Assembly: GCF_013170825.1 (NCBI RefSeq)
Contig: NZ_CP033365.1
Coordinates: 6,274,001-6,338,000 of the forward strand
Direction: 5' to 3'
Source of the DNA: Mesorhizobium sp. NZP2298
GTDB lineage: Bacteria > Pseudomonadota > Alphaproteobacteria > Rhizobiales > Rhizobiaceae
Length of the DNA stretch: 64,000 nucleotides
The position numbers and the translations under genes are program-made. Under the pieces are notes generated by a model that was not told where the DNA came from, did no database searches, and saw nothing but the letters and a program-made list of their open reading frames with translations. Within the stretch, counting starts at the first letter, position 1; each line of letters starts with the position of its first letter. Below, one piece after another: positions 43,462-53,431 of this stretch.

Positions 43462-45672
43462 TCAAACCTTCGCCAACAGGAGGTCGGCATTATCCCCGAG
43501 CCGGTAGCCGCCGTGTCTCTTTAGATTCACCTGGGTGAGCACACTCCCTACTGGAACGGCGACGGATCCACCGCCGCGGAGCGACTCCAGAACACCACGA
43601 GCAATGCTGCGCCTCGTCCTGTCCCAGCGAACGGCGAAAAGCACCGCGTCAGCCCAGCGCTTCAGGAGTCTGGTTTCAGGGCCGCCGAGTCCCAGGGGCC
43701 CGTTCATGATGACGACGTCGTAGACCGAGAGCAGTTCATCGGTGAACTGGGATTTGTCGACCGTCGACAGAAGTGTCAGCAGATCATCCGAAGGTGCTGG
43801 AGCGGCCATGAGATCGATGCCGATTTCTGGCATTCTCGTGATTGCATCCTGCAGCGAGCAGCGTTCACTCACATAGTCTCCGAAGGAGTTGTGAGCCTTG
43901 ATGGTGCTGAATTCACCACGAAACTCCTTCGTGAGCCGCACGTCCTTGCGATCGAGGTCGAGGAAAAGCACCCTTCCGCCCAGTCTCGTTGCCGCCAGCG
44001 CCAGGCTCCATGCCAACTCTGTCTTGCCCTCGTCCTGGATGCTGGACGTCACGAGGACGATATGCGGCGGCTGACCCCTGCCCTGGGTGGGCGCCGCGGT
44101 GACGAGAAGGGATGTCGCGGCTCGACTGAACGGTGAGTTCTGCTGGCCCAGCACCAGATGCCGCAGCTGTCTCGCATGAAGTCCCGAAACCTTGGGAAGC
44201 AGCCCTATGCACGGAATCCCAAGCTCGGCTTCGGCTTCAGCTTCGCTGCGCAAGGTCTGATTGAAGTTGTTGCGGATCAGAACGAACACCGCCCCCATCA
44301 AGCCAAACACGATCATGCCGGGTGGAATCAGGAAAATTGGCGACAGGGTCTTGGGATTTGACGGCGGCCATGCCGTCGAAAGGACCGCTACGCCTGGCGA
44401 AGGAGCGGCGATGCGCCGTATCAGATCCTGCTGGCGGCCAAGGAGCTCGTTGTAGTGCTGTGTCACGATGGCCACCTGCGGCTCAAGGGCACGCAATCCG
44501 GAAAGCTGGCTCGCGGTGTCGGCCACGGCCGCGTCGAGCACCCTCTTGCGGTCCTCGAGAGCCGCGACCTGCGCGCGGTAGACATTCGCCTCCGCGGCGA
44601 TGTGTGCGATGGCCTGTTCCATCTCGAGGGTGATCGCGCTGTCCGGATCGCCGTCCGCGGCGGCCGGCTGGCGTGCCATCAGGTCCGTCAACACAGGCGA
44701 TCCGATCTCTTCGGCTATGGCCGAGACAGGGGCGCCCGCCTTTCGCAGGTCCTCGATATGGCGAAGGCGCGATTCCGAGGCGGAAAGATTGGCCTTCGAC
44801 AAGAAAATCTGCCGGCCGAGCTCCGCTGTTTCATTGGCTGCGTTGTTAGCCGCACTTTGATCAACGGCGCCGTGTGTCAGCCGGTAGGTCTCCAACCGAT
44901 CGGTCGCGGCGACCAGATCCTTTTGTACTTGCGGCAGACCGGCGACCAGCGACTCCAGCTCGAGCTGATCCGATGCACGACGTTTCTGCACGAGGTCTTC
45001 GATATAGATCTGAGCGAATGTGTTGGCGATGAGCGCTGCACGCGCCGGACTGGTATCGGTGAAGCCGATGGTGATGACGCGCGAGCGCAGCTCTTGTCCG
45101 ACCCTCATCCCGTTCCGCAGCGTCTTCAGCTCGGCGGCATCGGCGGCATCAGCTGCTTCCGGACTTCCCGCCGCCGGCTTGCCCTGCGACCAGATCCGGT
45201 TCAGGAGATTACTCACGAATGAGCCAGTGACGGGCGGGACAGCACTGATGCCGCTTTTTCCGGCAGCATCGGCATCCTGAGCCTTGCGCAGTGCGACCAG
45301 AACTCGACGCAGGTGGGCTTGCGACGAGAGCATCGTCAGATGATCATCTATGCTGGAATCCAGCGAATCTTGAACGAGCGCCGTGCCACCCGGATTGCCG
45401 GTGCTTGGGGCGTCGATGATGACCTGCGTCGTCGCCTCGAACAGCACCGGACGGGTAAGGCCCGCCAGGCCGGCCAGGATGCCACCCAGAAGGGCGATGG
45501 CAAGCAACAACCATTTTCTCGTCGCCAGGGTGATGACGAGCTGATGGAAGGGAGACAACGGTTGCATATGCTCGCGTGGCGGTCGCCTCATTCGCTGATT
45601 GGTGTCGAGCGTAGCAACAGCCATTTGCGTAGCGCGCGGAAGTCTGGCGCGGCTGGCTATGGAACCTTCCAT
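43462..45672 (-). CDS. polysaccharide copolymerase/BY-kinase-like protein (ExoP/Wzc-like)
   Basis: A 736-residue inner-membrane protein: a Wzz domain with two transmembrane helices (about 54-73 and 446-466) flanking a large periplasmic coiled-coil region, then a cytosolic tyrosine-kinase-like domain. The ATP-binding motifs are degenerate: Walker A reads TSSIQDEGKTE (542-552) rather than PGEGKS/T-T, A' reads FLDLDRKD (570-577), and Walker B reads VVIMNGPL (653-660) with Asn where BY-kinases have Asp. No C-terminal tyrosine cluster is present. It probably controls chain length and export with the ExoF-like protein, with doubtful kinase activity. Its ATG lies 1 nt after the asparagine-synthetase-like stop. 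Confidence 0.9.
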   Translation of the reverse strand: MEGSIASRARLPRATQMAVATLDTNQRMRRPPREHMQPLSPFHQLVITLATRKWLLLAIALLGGILAGLAGLTRPVLFEATTQVIIDAPSTGNPGGTALVQDSLDSSIDDHLTMLSSQAHLRRVLVALRKAQDADAAGKSGISAVPPVTGSFVSNLLNRIWSQGKPAAGSPEAADAADAAELKTLRNGMRVGQELRSRVITIGFTDTSPARAALIANTFAQIYIEDLVQKRRASDQLELESLVAGLPQVQKDLVAATDRLETYRLTHGAVDQSAANNAANETAELGRQIFLSKANLSASESRLRHIEDLRKAGAPVSAIAEEIGSPVLTDLMARQPAAADGDPDSAITLEMEQAIAHIAAEANVYRAQVAALEDRKRVLDAAVADTASQLSGLRALEPQVAIVTQHYNELLGRQQDLIRRIAAPSPGVAVLSTAWPPSNPKTLSPIFLIPPGMIVFGLMGAVFVLIRNNFNQTLRSEAEAEAELGIPCIGLLPKVSGLHARQLRHLVLGQQNSPFSRAATSLLVTAAPTQGRGQPPHIVLVTSSIQDEGKTELAWSLALAATRLGGRVLFLDLDRKDVRLTKEFRGEFSTIKAHNSFGDYVSERCSLQDAITRMPEIGIDLMAAPAPSDDLLTLLSTVDKSQFTDELLSVYDVVIMNGPLGLGGPETRLLKRWADAVLFAVRWDRTRRSIARGVLESLRGGGSVAVPVGSVLTQVNLKRHGGYRLGDNADLLLAKV

Positions 45673-45673
45673 C

Positions 45674-47671
45674 TCAATCCCCTGTCAGTTCGATATCGTA
45701 AGAAAGATGCGTTGCCGGCGCCGATGGCCGCATGGCTTCGTTGCGCCACGCCTGGAACATCAGCAGCGGCCACAAGTCGCGGAAATGATCCTGGTTTCCA
45801 CGCAGGTGATCGCGCCAACATGCGTCGACCTTCGCACAGTCGATGATCCCGTCCCCCGACAGGCGCATCGTGGCGATGATATCGGTTGCCCAGTCGCGCA
45901 GGGGCCCTTTCAGCCAAGCCCCGACCGGAACGTCGAAACCTTGCTTGGGCCGATCGACCAGTGAGCGCGGGACATAACGATCGAGGAGTTGGCGAAGGAT
46001 CCATTTGCCCTTGCCATTGCGGACCTTGACACTGGTCGGCAGGCGCCAGGCGAATTCCACGACGCGATGGTCCAGGACCGGGCACCGCCCCTCGAGGCTG
46101 TTGGCCATGGTGGCGCGATCGAGCTTCACCAATATGTCGCCCGGCAGATAGCCTGTCATGTCGTCAAACAGGAGACGCGAAAGCAAGTCGTCGAGCTTTG
46201 CCGCGACGGCAAGCGATGCCGGCGGCTTGTGATGAAGGAGGCTGTTGGTGGAAGACCCCGTCAGTTGCCGAAGCAGTTCGTCTTCATTTCGCGCCGCGAG
46301 CAGGCCGGCGAGGCGGTTCAACCTGTCACCGCGCAATCCGTGCCGCATACTTGCCGAAAGCGGCAGGCTGCCGAAGATGTCTAGGTGGGAGGCCTGAGCC
46401 AGCAATCCTGCCCCCGCCGCCAACATTCGACGAAACGATGATGGCAGCTCATGCTGCCTTCTGAGGCGGGTTGCCAGGAAGTGCCGGGAATAGCCCGCGA
46501 AACACTCGTCGCCACCATCGCCCGATAGCGCCACCGTTACGTGCTGCCTGGCGAGACGCGAAACCAACAGCGTTGGTATCTGCGACTCATCGGCGAACGG
46601 CTCGTCCCAGATCCGCGGCAGCTCCGGAATGACTTCAAGCGCCGCGGCCGGTGAAAGGTGAAGTTCGGTATGATCGGTGCCCAGATGCCGAGCAACCGCA
46701 GCCGCGTGGGGGGCCTCATCGAACCCGCTCTCACCGAATGCTATGGTGAAGGTGCGAACGGGCTTCCGGGACTGTGCCTGCATCAGGGCGACGACCGCCG
46801 AGCTGTCAATTCCGCCAGACAGAAAGGCGCCAAGCGGGACATCTGCAATCATGCGTTCCTTGACGGCAAGGCTAAGCAGCCTGTCGAGCTCTGTTGTAAG
46901 TTCCTCGTCGCTGCCGGCGATCGGATCCCGCTGCGCCTTGCTGGCGACATCGGCCAGCGACCACCAGCGGCGAACACGATGCGCAAGCGACCCGGCGCCG
47001 CGGGCATTGGCGAAATCCGCCGCCGTCACCGACAGAACTGAACCGGGCGGCAGCTTGAACACGCCCTGCCAGATGCAAAGGTCATCCGGCACCCACCCTT
47101 TCGAAAGCATCGTCGCCGCCGCATCGACGTCGAGTTCCAGGTTGAAGCCCGGGAAGCACGTGATCGCCTTCAGCTCCGAGGCGAAGACGAGCGCTTCACG
47201 TGTCGAGGCGACATAGAGCGGCTTTTTGCCCATTCGATCGCGGGCGAGATGGAGAATCCGTTTCTTCAGATCCCACAGCCCGAAAGCGAACATGCCGGCG
47301 AAGCGCTGGAGTGCCGTATCGAGGCCCCAGCTCTCGATCGCGCACAACATGACTTCCGTGTCGCTGGTGCCGCGGAAATGGTGGCCCTTCCCCTCCAGTT
47401 CGCGGCGCAGATCGCGGAAATTGTATATTTCGCCATTGAAGGTGATGACATACCGGCCGCTTGCGGAATGCATCGGCTGGCGACCCGCCTCCGAGAGGTC
47501 GACGATGGCCAGGCGTCGGTGGCCGAAGGCGATCCCGGCCTCACGGCTCATCCAGAATGCCTCGCCATCGGGCCCGCGATGACGAAGGGCCATCGCCATC
47601 GGTCCGATCGCCCTGAGGGCATTGGTATCGGCTGCATCTGGCGCCAAGAGAATTCCGGCGATCCCGCACAT
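45674..47671 (-). CDS. asparagine synthase (glutamine-hydrolysing)-like amidotransferase
   Basis: A 665-residue class II amidotransferase. The glutaminase domain begins MCGIAGILLA, with Cys2 the nucleophile, and contains HRGPDGEAFW and NGEIYNFRDLR. The synthetase domain has the pyrophosphate-binding loop SGGIDSS (285-291). AsnB paralogues inside polysaccharide clusters are thought to amidate uronic acids or modify sugars rather than make free asparagine, which fits here beside a uronate epimerase, but the role is inferred. ATG 47671 is required by Cys2. It lies 1 nt after the Wzy-like gene and 1 nt before the ExoP-like gene. Confidence 0.92.
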   Translation of the reverse strand: MCGIAGILLAPDAADTNALRAIGPMAMALRHRGPDGEAFWMSREAGIAFGHRRLAIVDLSEAGRQPMHSASGRYVITFNGEIYNFRDLRRELEGKGHHFRGTSDTEVMLCAIESWGLDTALQRFAGMFAFGLWDLKKRILHLARDRMGKKPLYVASTREALVFASELKAITCFPGFNLELDVDAAATMLSKGWVPDDLCIWQGVFKLPPGSVLSVTAADFANARGAGSLAHRVRRWWSLADVASKAQRDPIAGSDEELTTELDRLLSLAVKERMIADVPLGAFLSGGIDSSAVVALMQAQSRKPVRTFTIAFGESGFDEAPHAAAVARHLGTDHTELHLSPAAALEVIPELPRIWDEPFADESQIPTLLVSRLARQHVTVALSGDGGDECFAGYSRHFLATRLRRQHELPSSFRRMLAAGAGLLAQASHLDIFGSLPLSASMRHGLRGDRLNRLAGLLAARNEDELLRQLTGSSTNSLLHHKPPASLAVAAKLDDLLSRLLFDDMTGYLPGDILVKLDRATMANSLEGRCPVLDHRVVEFAWRLPTSVKVRNGKGKWILRQLLDRYVPRSLVDRPKQGFDVPVGAWLKGPLRDWATDIIATMRLSGDGIIDCAKVDACWRDHLRGNQDHFRDLWPLLMFQAWRNEAMRPSAPATHLSYDIELTGD

Positions 47672-47672
47672 T

Positions 47673-48932
47673 CTAATATCTCCTCTGGCGAATGATCGTG
47701 GGAACCGACTGAGACGTTCCAGCGACAAGGCAGAGGGTCAAAGAGAACCACACGATCGGATGGCGGATGATCAGGTGCGGAGCACTGAAGACAGCGATCG
47801 ATGCCGTAAGCGCCACGAGAGCGTCCAGCCTCGCACGCCAGGCGGACCAGGCGGCCGAGCCGAGGACCCACACCAGGGCCAGGACTGAAATCAGGCCGCC
47901 CTGAGTGTAGAGATCGAGGATCGTGCTGTGGGCCTCGAAAGGCCGCGGTAGAAACTGCTGATTGACCACGGGGGGAGTATCAAGGTGTGGGCCTGGGCCC
48001 AGCCCCAGAGATCCGGACCTTGCCCCCTTGTCCAATGCCGCGTCCCAAAGATAAAGGCGAAGTGCCGCGGTTTCCGCTGTCGCTTCCCCGCCCTTGTCCT
48101 TGGTGAGGCTCTTGGCGAAATCCTCGGCGTTGGCGGCCTCGCTGAGGGCGTAAGGCGCCATCGACACCGCCAATGGAAGGAACGCAACCGCGAGCAGGAG
48201 GGCAAGTTGGCGCGAAAGGCTGGCCTTGCCGCCGTCGCCTGCCAGCAAGGCCCGAAGCCGCAATCCCAGAAGGATCAGGCAGGCCAGGACTGTCGTATAG
48301 AGATAGGTATCGCTCTTTGTCAGCCTTCCGACATAGAAGATGAGGATCAGGCTGAATAGCCCAAGGCATCTTCCCCACGGATTGCTGGTGGTTATGGCAA
48401 GATGCAGGGCAAGGGGACCAAGCAGAGCGCAGTAGAGCGCAAGCTGGTTCGGATTCTCAGACCAACCGCAAAAGCGGTCCCAATACCAGGGTCGGACGCC
48501 AGACTGATGGATCCAGCCGAAACCAACCCCCACCTGAATGACAAAGCAGGCACTCGCGATAGCGATCATCCACCAGGCGATACGACGTAAACGGACAGCC
48601 GCGTTCGGCTCCGCGGCGGCCAGGCAGGTGACGCAGGCCAACAACACGTACGCCATCGTGTCATGCAGCAACGGATCGAGGAACAATTTGGTCGTCAGAA
48701 AGCCGATGATGGAACCAACGCCCAAGGCAAGCGTCAGGATCAGCCAGAAACGTGCAAGTTTGGCCAGGGCCGGCGTTACCTCCAGTCGGCCGCCAGCAAG
48801 GACCCGCGTGATCGACATCAATATCCAGAGCGTGAGGAAGAGTTCGCTGTAGCCGAACGGCAGCCCCGGAATGCTGAGCTGCACCGCGTAGGACATTGCT
48901 ATGCCGAAGGCCAGGAACGCGTCACGGATCAT
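47673..48932 (-). CDS. O-antigen ligase/polymerase-like membrane protein (Wzy/ExoQ-like)
   Basis: A 419-residue protein with ten to twelve predicted transmembrane helices and a large periplasmic loop near residues 275-330 containing the Wzy_C-type segment around GLGPGPHLDTPPVVNQQFL and HSTILDLYTQGGL, in which Gly, His and the nearby Arg are usually conserved. It is the probable polymerase of the EPS repeat unit. The ATG overlaps the GT4 stop by 4 nt (ATGA). A ligase role cannot be excluded by sequence, but with a flippase and copolymerase in the same operon, polymerase is the simplest reading. Confidence 0.85.
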   Translation of the reverse strand: MIRDAFLAFGIAMSYAVQLSIPGLPFGYSELFLTLWILMSITRVLAGGRLEVTPALAKLARFWLILTLALGVGSIIGFLTTKLFLDPLLHDTMAYVLLACVTCLAAAEPNAAVRLRRIAWWMIAIASACFVIQVGVGFGWIHQSGVRPWYWDRFCGWSENPNQLALYCALLGPLALHLAITTSNPWGRCLGLFSLILIFYVGRLTKSDTYLYTTVLACLILLGLRLRALLAGDGGKASLSRQLALLLAVAFLPLAVSMAPYALSEAANAEDFAKSLTKDKGGEATAETAALRLYLWDAALDKGARSGSLGLGPGPHLDTPPVVNQQFLPRPFEAHSTILDLYTQGGLISVLALVWVLGSAAWSAWRARLDALVALTASIAVFSAPHLIIRHPIVWFSLTLCLVAGTSQSVPTIIRQRRY

Positions 48933-50146
48933 TGCCGCGCCTCACCCAATCGGGGGGGTCGCGCACGCTCTTCCATCATGGTCGCAGGGGCCGATCGAGC
49001 AAGACTGCCGCTGCCACCGAGTACGGTCTTGTATAGCTCGCAATACTGATCGACGACCCACGACAGCGAAAAGCGCTCCCGCACGAGTCCGACGGAGCGG
49101 CCGCCCATGATTTTTCCGCGGGCGCGGTCGGACAGGATCTCGATTATCCTGGATGCGAAGCCTTCCGCGTCGCGCGGCGCGACGAGATAACCGTTCCAGC
49201 CATCCTCGACCACGTCATTGCAGCCGGGCATTCTCGAGGCCACGATAGGCAATCCGGACAATCCTGCTTCCAGCAGCACGCGCGGGATCCCCTCGCGATA
49301 TTGCGTCGGAAACGCGAACAGATCGGCCATGCCAAGGAGGGCCGGAACATCCCGCCTCGATCCCAAAGCGATCACGTGAGGAGCATATCGCTCGATATCG
49401 GACTTGTTGACCGCAAATGGACCTTCGGAATCCTGCGGGCCGACGAGCACGAAATGTGCATTGGGCCTCTCGGAGAGGACGCGGGGAACCGCCTTGAGCA
49501 GGGTCGGGATCCCTTTCTGACGGGTCAGCCGACCGACAAAGATTACGACTTCGGCCGATTGAAGCCCCAGTTCCTCGCGCATCGTGGCAGCCGACGGACC
49601 ACGATACCTTGCTGTCGAGAATGCATTCAGGTCGATACCAGAGCTGCGGATCAGTCGCGCTTTGCCGTCGCCCACCAGCCGGCAGCGCTCGAAGAAGGCT
49701 TGATCGTCGCGATTCTGGAAGACGGTCATCGCTGTCCACAACGACGCGAGGCCCTGAAGGGCGCAGAAGACCGGACGCAGGGCCAGAGCGCGCGGCTCCA
49801 GCGACGAGAATGTCCAACCAAGTCCATTGATGGTGCGGACGACCGGAACCTGCCCGCGCACGGCCAAGGGGGTCAGGAGGTTGGGCTTGGTGTCGAAACT
49901 TTGAACGATGTCTGGACGCAGTTCGGACATCAATTTGCGGACCGTGCCGAGAGCGCCCCATTCCGCGCCGCCACTGCTAAAACGGTCGAACCCAAATCGG
50001 CGATGGGGAATGCCATGGAGCGAAAAGGCTCCCCCCACATCGCTCGACACGGCAGTGACTCGAAAACCCTTTTCGCGCATCGCCAGCAGGAATGGGATTC
50101 TGAGGCGGTGATCCTCGCCTCCGATGCAGACAAGGTGCGGGCTCAT
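48929..50146 (-). CDS. glycosyltransferase family 4
   Basis: A 405-residue GT-B glycosyltransferase. The N-terminal half starts HLVCIGGEDHRLRIPFLLAM and includes RTINGLGWTFSS. The C-terminal Glycos_transf_1 domain shows FVGRLTRQKGIPTLLKA and the donor-binding E-x7-E motif within REGIPRVLLEAGLSGLPIVAS. Its sugar is unknown. It heads the minus-strand operon GT4, Wzy, AsnB-like, ExoP-like, flippase fusion, acyltransferase. It is the only canonical glycosyltransferase in the island, so others must be elsewhere or the repeat unit is very simple. Confidence 0.9.
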   Translation of the reverse strand: MSPHLVCIGGEDHRLRIPFLLAMREKGFRVTAVSSDVGGAFSLHGIPHRRFGFDRFSSGGAEWGALGTVRKLMSELRPDIVQSFDTKPNLLTPLAVRGQVPVVRTINGLGWTFSSLEPRALALRPVFCALQGLASLWTAMTVFQNRDDQAFFERCRLVGDGKARLIRSSGIDLNAFSTARYRGPSAATMREELGLQSAEVVIFVGRLTRQKGIPTLLKAVPRVLSERPNAHFVLVGPQDSEGPFAVNKSDIERYAPHVIALGSRRDVPALLGMADLFAFPTQYREGIPRVLLEAGLSGLPIVASRMPGCNDVVEDGWNGYLVAPRDAEGFASRIIEILSDRARGKIMGGRSVGLVRERFSLSWVVDQYCELYKTVLGGSGSLARSAPATMMEERARPPRLGEARQ

Positions 50147-50438
50147 CCCATGCCCCCAGGATGCCGGCAGTATCCCGACCGCATCAAATGGCTGGCTCTT
50201 GGATCTGCTCTCATGACCGGTTCATCGCCCCTACGCACACAACGCCCAAATCCACGCTAGGAGCAGGCCTTCCCGCTGTCCTCGTCTGTTTGAATGAAGC
50301 AGGGCGATGGACGATGCGGCGATGATCGATCGGCGCATATCGGATCGCCGAGTCCGGTCCAGAATCATTCGTTCTAACGATGCCACGACCGGCATGGTCG
50401 CGTAGGACACTGCAAAGCCAGTCAGCAAAAGGGGGACT
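50147..50438. other. 292-bp divergent intergenic region
   Basis: This region must hold the promoters of the GT4-led operon and the NRPS-like gene. A minus-strand frame (50231-50395) reads ASLERMILDRTRRSDMRRSI and has a protein-like look but no ribosome-binding site and no recognised family; it may be a short gene remnant. No strong inverted repeat is seen. Confidence 0.35.
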
Positions 50439-53207
50439 GTGTTGGAAGCGTTCGAGCGCCCGCGTTCAGAAAGCTCGTTTCCATGCGCCTTGGCGTCCGT
50501 TAGCGGGCTGGCAACGCAGCAGGACGTTGCGATAAATCGCGATATCGGACCTCCAGACGATTTCACATGGAAACGGGCATCGACCCGCCCTCTGGACGTG
50601 GACGGACCAACCAGCCGTCCATTCCAATGGATGTACGACGATTTCTCCGAAAAACCGGCGTTCTGGCATCTGGAGCGAGTTGTCGAACGATACCCGGACA
50701 AAACCGCGATCAGTGACGGCTCTACATCGCTCAGCTTTGCGGAATTGTTGAACGCAGTCCAGAACCTGGCGGGTGCGATCGCTGGTTCGGTCCCACCGGG
50801 CAAGGCGGTCGGGCTCCTTATCGGAAATACGCTGTGGTATCCGGTGGCCATGCTCGCCGCCATGCGCGCTGGCAGGCCCGCCGTGCCGCTAAATCCCCGG
50901 GATCCGTTTCAGCGCCTCGCTGCAATTGCCACCAGCGCGCGGCTGGCCGCGATCGTCAAGCCAGGACCAGGTAAGCCGGCAGGCTGGCCGGATGCCACGC
51001 CCCTGAAATGGATCGATGCGGCAAGCTGCATGGCAGCAACCGAGGGCAGCTTGCCGGCGCAGCCGTCCGATCCGTCGGTCGATGCCCCGGCAATCGTTCT
51101 GTATACGTCAGGCAGCACCGGGGCACCGAAGGGCGTCGTAAACAGCCAACGGGCGATCCTTCACCGCGTTCAGCAATATGTAGATGCCTGCCACATCGGT
51201 CCTGACGATGTGTTCATGCCGCTGACAGGGCCGGCGACAATCGCGGGATGCCGCGAGATGATGACCCCCATGCTGTGTGGGGGCACGTTGTATCTCCTGG
51301 ACATCGAGAGCGCCGGCATTCGCGCCGCCCGCGACAATTTCAAGAAATGGCAGGTGACGGTCGCCTATCTCGTGCCCGCGCTGCTGCGTGTACTGATGAA
51401 TGGTTCCACGTCTGACACATTCTCTTCGCTGCGGATCGTGCGCGTTGGTGGAGAAAAGATCTTATGGTCGGACATCGACCGGCTCCGCGCCAGCGTTCCC
51501 GAGTCCTGCTTTGTGCAGATCAGCTATTCGTCCACGGAAACGACAGGCACGCAGTGGTTCCTGCCGAGGGATTATCCGGAACAGGGCGCAACGGTCCCGG
51601 TGGGCTTCGTCCTACCCGGCATCGAGTACACGGTCGTGGGAGAAAACGCATGCGAGGTCGCCCCGGGGGATGAGGGCGAGTTGTTGATCAAAAGCAACTA
51701 CACCACGCTGGGCTATTGGATGGATGGGGAAAACGTCCCTCTTCAGGCAAGCTCCGCCGATCCCCAACTTCGGATCTTCGCAACGGGCGATCTGGTCAAG
51801 GTCGACGACACTGGACGGATGTGGATCGTCGGACGAAAGGGACGCCAGATAAAGATTAACGGAAGACGCGTCGAGCCCGCCGAACTGGAACTCGTCCTGC
51901 GCCGCGCGCCTCAAGTGAATGATGCCGTTGCGGTGGTGACGGACGCGAACGAACTGGTGGCCTTTGTCGTCCCCGCGAGACCTGGCGGAAGCGAGCTCAT
52001 TGCTGAACTGCGCGACTTGATCAGGACAGCCCTGCCGCCTGCGGTTCATCCAACACGGCTGCACAGTGTTGCCGAGATCCCCCAACTCAAGGGCGGCAAG
52101 GTCGACGGCGTCAAGTTGCGGGACCTGGATCGCGCGCTGAATGCGCAAGACGCCCAGAACGCGCAAGATGTCCGGCAGGCGACCGACCCGCTTGATATCG
52201 AAGGCGCCGCGGCCGCCGTATGGGAGAGGATACTCCCGGGTAAAAAAGCGGCTGGCAGCCACTGGGACGATGCCGGTGGCGATTCACTGAAACTGCTGCA
52301 GTTCGTCATGGAACTTGAGACAGCTTTGGGACGTGAACTCAACCTGGAGGCGTTCACCGTCGGGATGAGCTTCGCAGATGTGGTCAGGGCAGCGTCTCCA
52401 GGGCAAGATGCAGGCAGCTCGCGCGTCGATGCCTCCGGCCCCAAGCCCATCTTGTTCATTGTGCCGGGATCGATCGGCTACGGTCCAAGCCTGGCGGCCT
52501 TCGGCGCCGAAATGGGCACTGTCGCCAAGGTTGTTGCGGTGCGCTACGGGGATCTCAACGATCTGCTCAAGGGCCATGACACAATACCGCGAATGGTGGA
52601 TGCGGTCGTCGAGCAGATCAGCCAGACCCAGCCAGAGGGCAATGTGAATCTGATCGGCTATTCGCTTGGCGGCGGCGTCGCGTTCGAGGCCGCCGCCAAA
52701 CTTGTTGCCGCGGGTCGATCGGTCACGTTCCTGGGAATCCTCGACACCAACATCGGGCCAGGGCGGCACAACTACCGCGAAGCCCTTGCACGCACCGCCC
52801 AGCGGATCCGCACGCATAGAGTGACGGTGGATCGCATGACCTTGCGGGCGCTCGCAAAATTGTTTGCCCAATTTGGTGCCGAGGCTGTGCTGGCAAGGGG
52901 CATCGACTGGCTGAAATGGAGGGCTTTCGCCAGGACGCGATTCATTCTGCGCCTCGAGCTCGAGGAAATCCTACGGATGCGTGCATTCGGCCAGTGGCTC
53001 GCGCGACCGAAGCCCGCATTGCCGATTACCGCCACCGTGTTTCGGTGCAGGCGCAAAGGCGTTCCGGCAGACCTTGGCTGGAGTGCTTTCGTTGCCGATC
53101 TGAACATAATCCCGATCGTGGGCGGACACCTCGACATGCTCATTGAACCCTATCTCAGCCATAACCGTCCGTTGATAGAAAGGGCCTTTCTGGTGCGCGG
53201 CGCATAG
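50439..53207 (+). CDS. stand-alone NRPS-like protein: adenylation - carrier - thioesterase
   Basis: A 922-residue protein with one A-PCP-TE set and no condensation domain. The adenylation domain (about 70-560) has YTSGSTGAPKG (222-232), YSSTETTG (363-370), ATGDLVKVDDTGRMWIVGRKGRQIKINGRRVEP (448-480) and the A10 lysine in KGGKVDG (Lys554). The carrier domain has DDAGGDSLKLLQF with phosphopantetheinyl Ser616. The thioesterase has GYSLGGG with Ser742 and a late His897 (GGHLDML). An N-terminal 60-residue extension and a NAQDAQNAQD spacer are additional. The GTG at 50439 follows GGGGG. It would activate one amino or hydroxy acid and release or transfer it; next to EPS genes, an aminoacyl decoration is possible. 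Confidence 0.88.
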   Translation: MLEAFERPRSESSFPCALASVSGLATQQDVAINRDIGPPDDFTWKRASTRPLDVDGPTSRPFQWMYDDFSEKPAFWHLERVVERYPDKTAISDGSTSLSFAELLNAVQNLAGAIAGSVPPGKAVGLLIGNTLWYPVAMLAAMRAGRPAVPLNPRDPFQRLAAIATSARLAAIVKPGPGKPAGWPDATPLKWIDAASCMAATEGSLPAQPSDPSVDAPAIVLYTSGSTGAPKGVVNSQRAILHRVQQYVDACHIGPDDVFMPLTGPATIAGCREMMTPMLCGGTLYLLDIESAGIRAARDNFKKWQVTVAYLVPALLRVLMNGSTSDTFSSLRIVRVGGEKILWSDIDRLRASVPESCFVQISYSSTETTGTQWFLPRDYPEQGATVPVGFVLPGIEYTVVGENACEVAPGDEGELLIKSNYTTLGYWMDGENVPLQASSADPQLRIFATGDLVKVDDTGRMWIVGRKGRQIKINGRRVEPAELELVLRRAPQVNDAVAVVTDANELVAFVVPARPGGSELIAELRDLIRTALPPAVHPTRLHSVAEIPQLKGGKVDGVKLRDLDRALNAQDAQNAQDVRQATDPLDIEGAAAAVWERILPGKKAAGSHWDDAGGDSLKLLQFVMELETALGRELNLEAFTVGMSFADVVRAASPGQDAGSSRVDASGPKPILFIVPGSIGYGPSLAAFGAEMGTVAKVVAVRYGDLNDLLKGHDTIPRMVDAVVEQISQTQPEGNVNLIGYSLGGGVAFEAAAKLVAAGRSVTFLGILDTNIGPGRHNYREALARTAQRIRTHRVTVDRMTLRALAKLFAQFGAEAVLARGIDWLKWRAFARTRFILRLELEEILRMRAFGQWLARPKPALPITATVFRCRRKGVPADLGWSAFVADLNIIPIVGGHLDMLIEPYLSHNRPLIERAFLVRGA

Positions 53208-53431
53208 CAAATAGACAGTCGCCATGCACACTCCACAGTCGAGCGTGGAGCGCCGAATATGCTTGGATAGTCAACAAGCTTCGGAGCCAAGTCGGCCATC
53301 CAAGTCCACGGCGTTTTGCTCGCTGTGATCAACGATTCTATCAAGGGACGCCGGTTTTTGATTTGTCTCTAATATATCCTTTCCACTAGGCAGGTGTGGG
53401 GCACCTACTGAATCGGACGAAGGATATTTGC

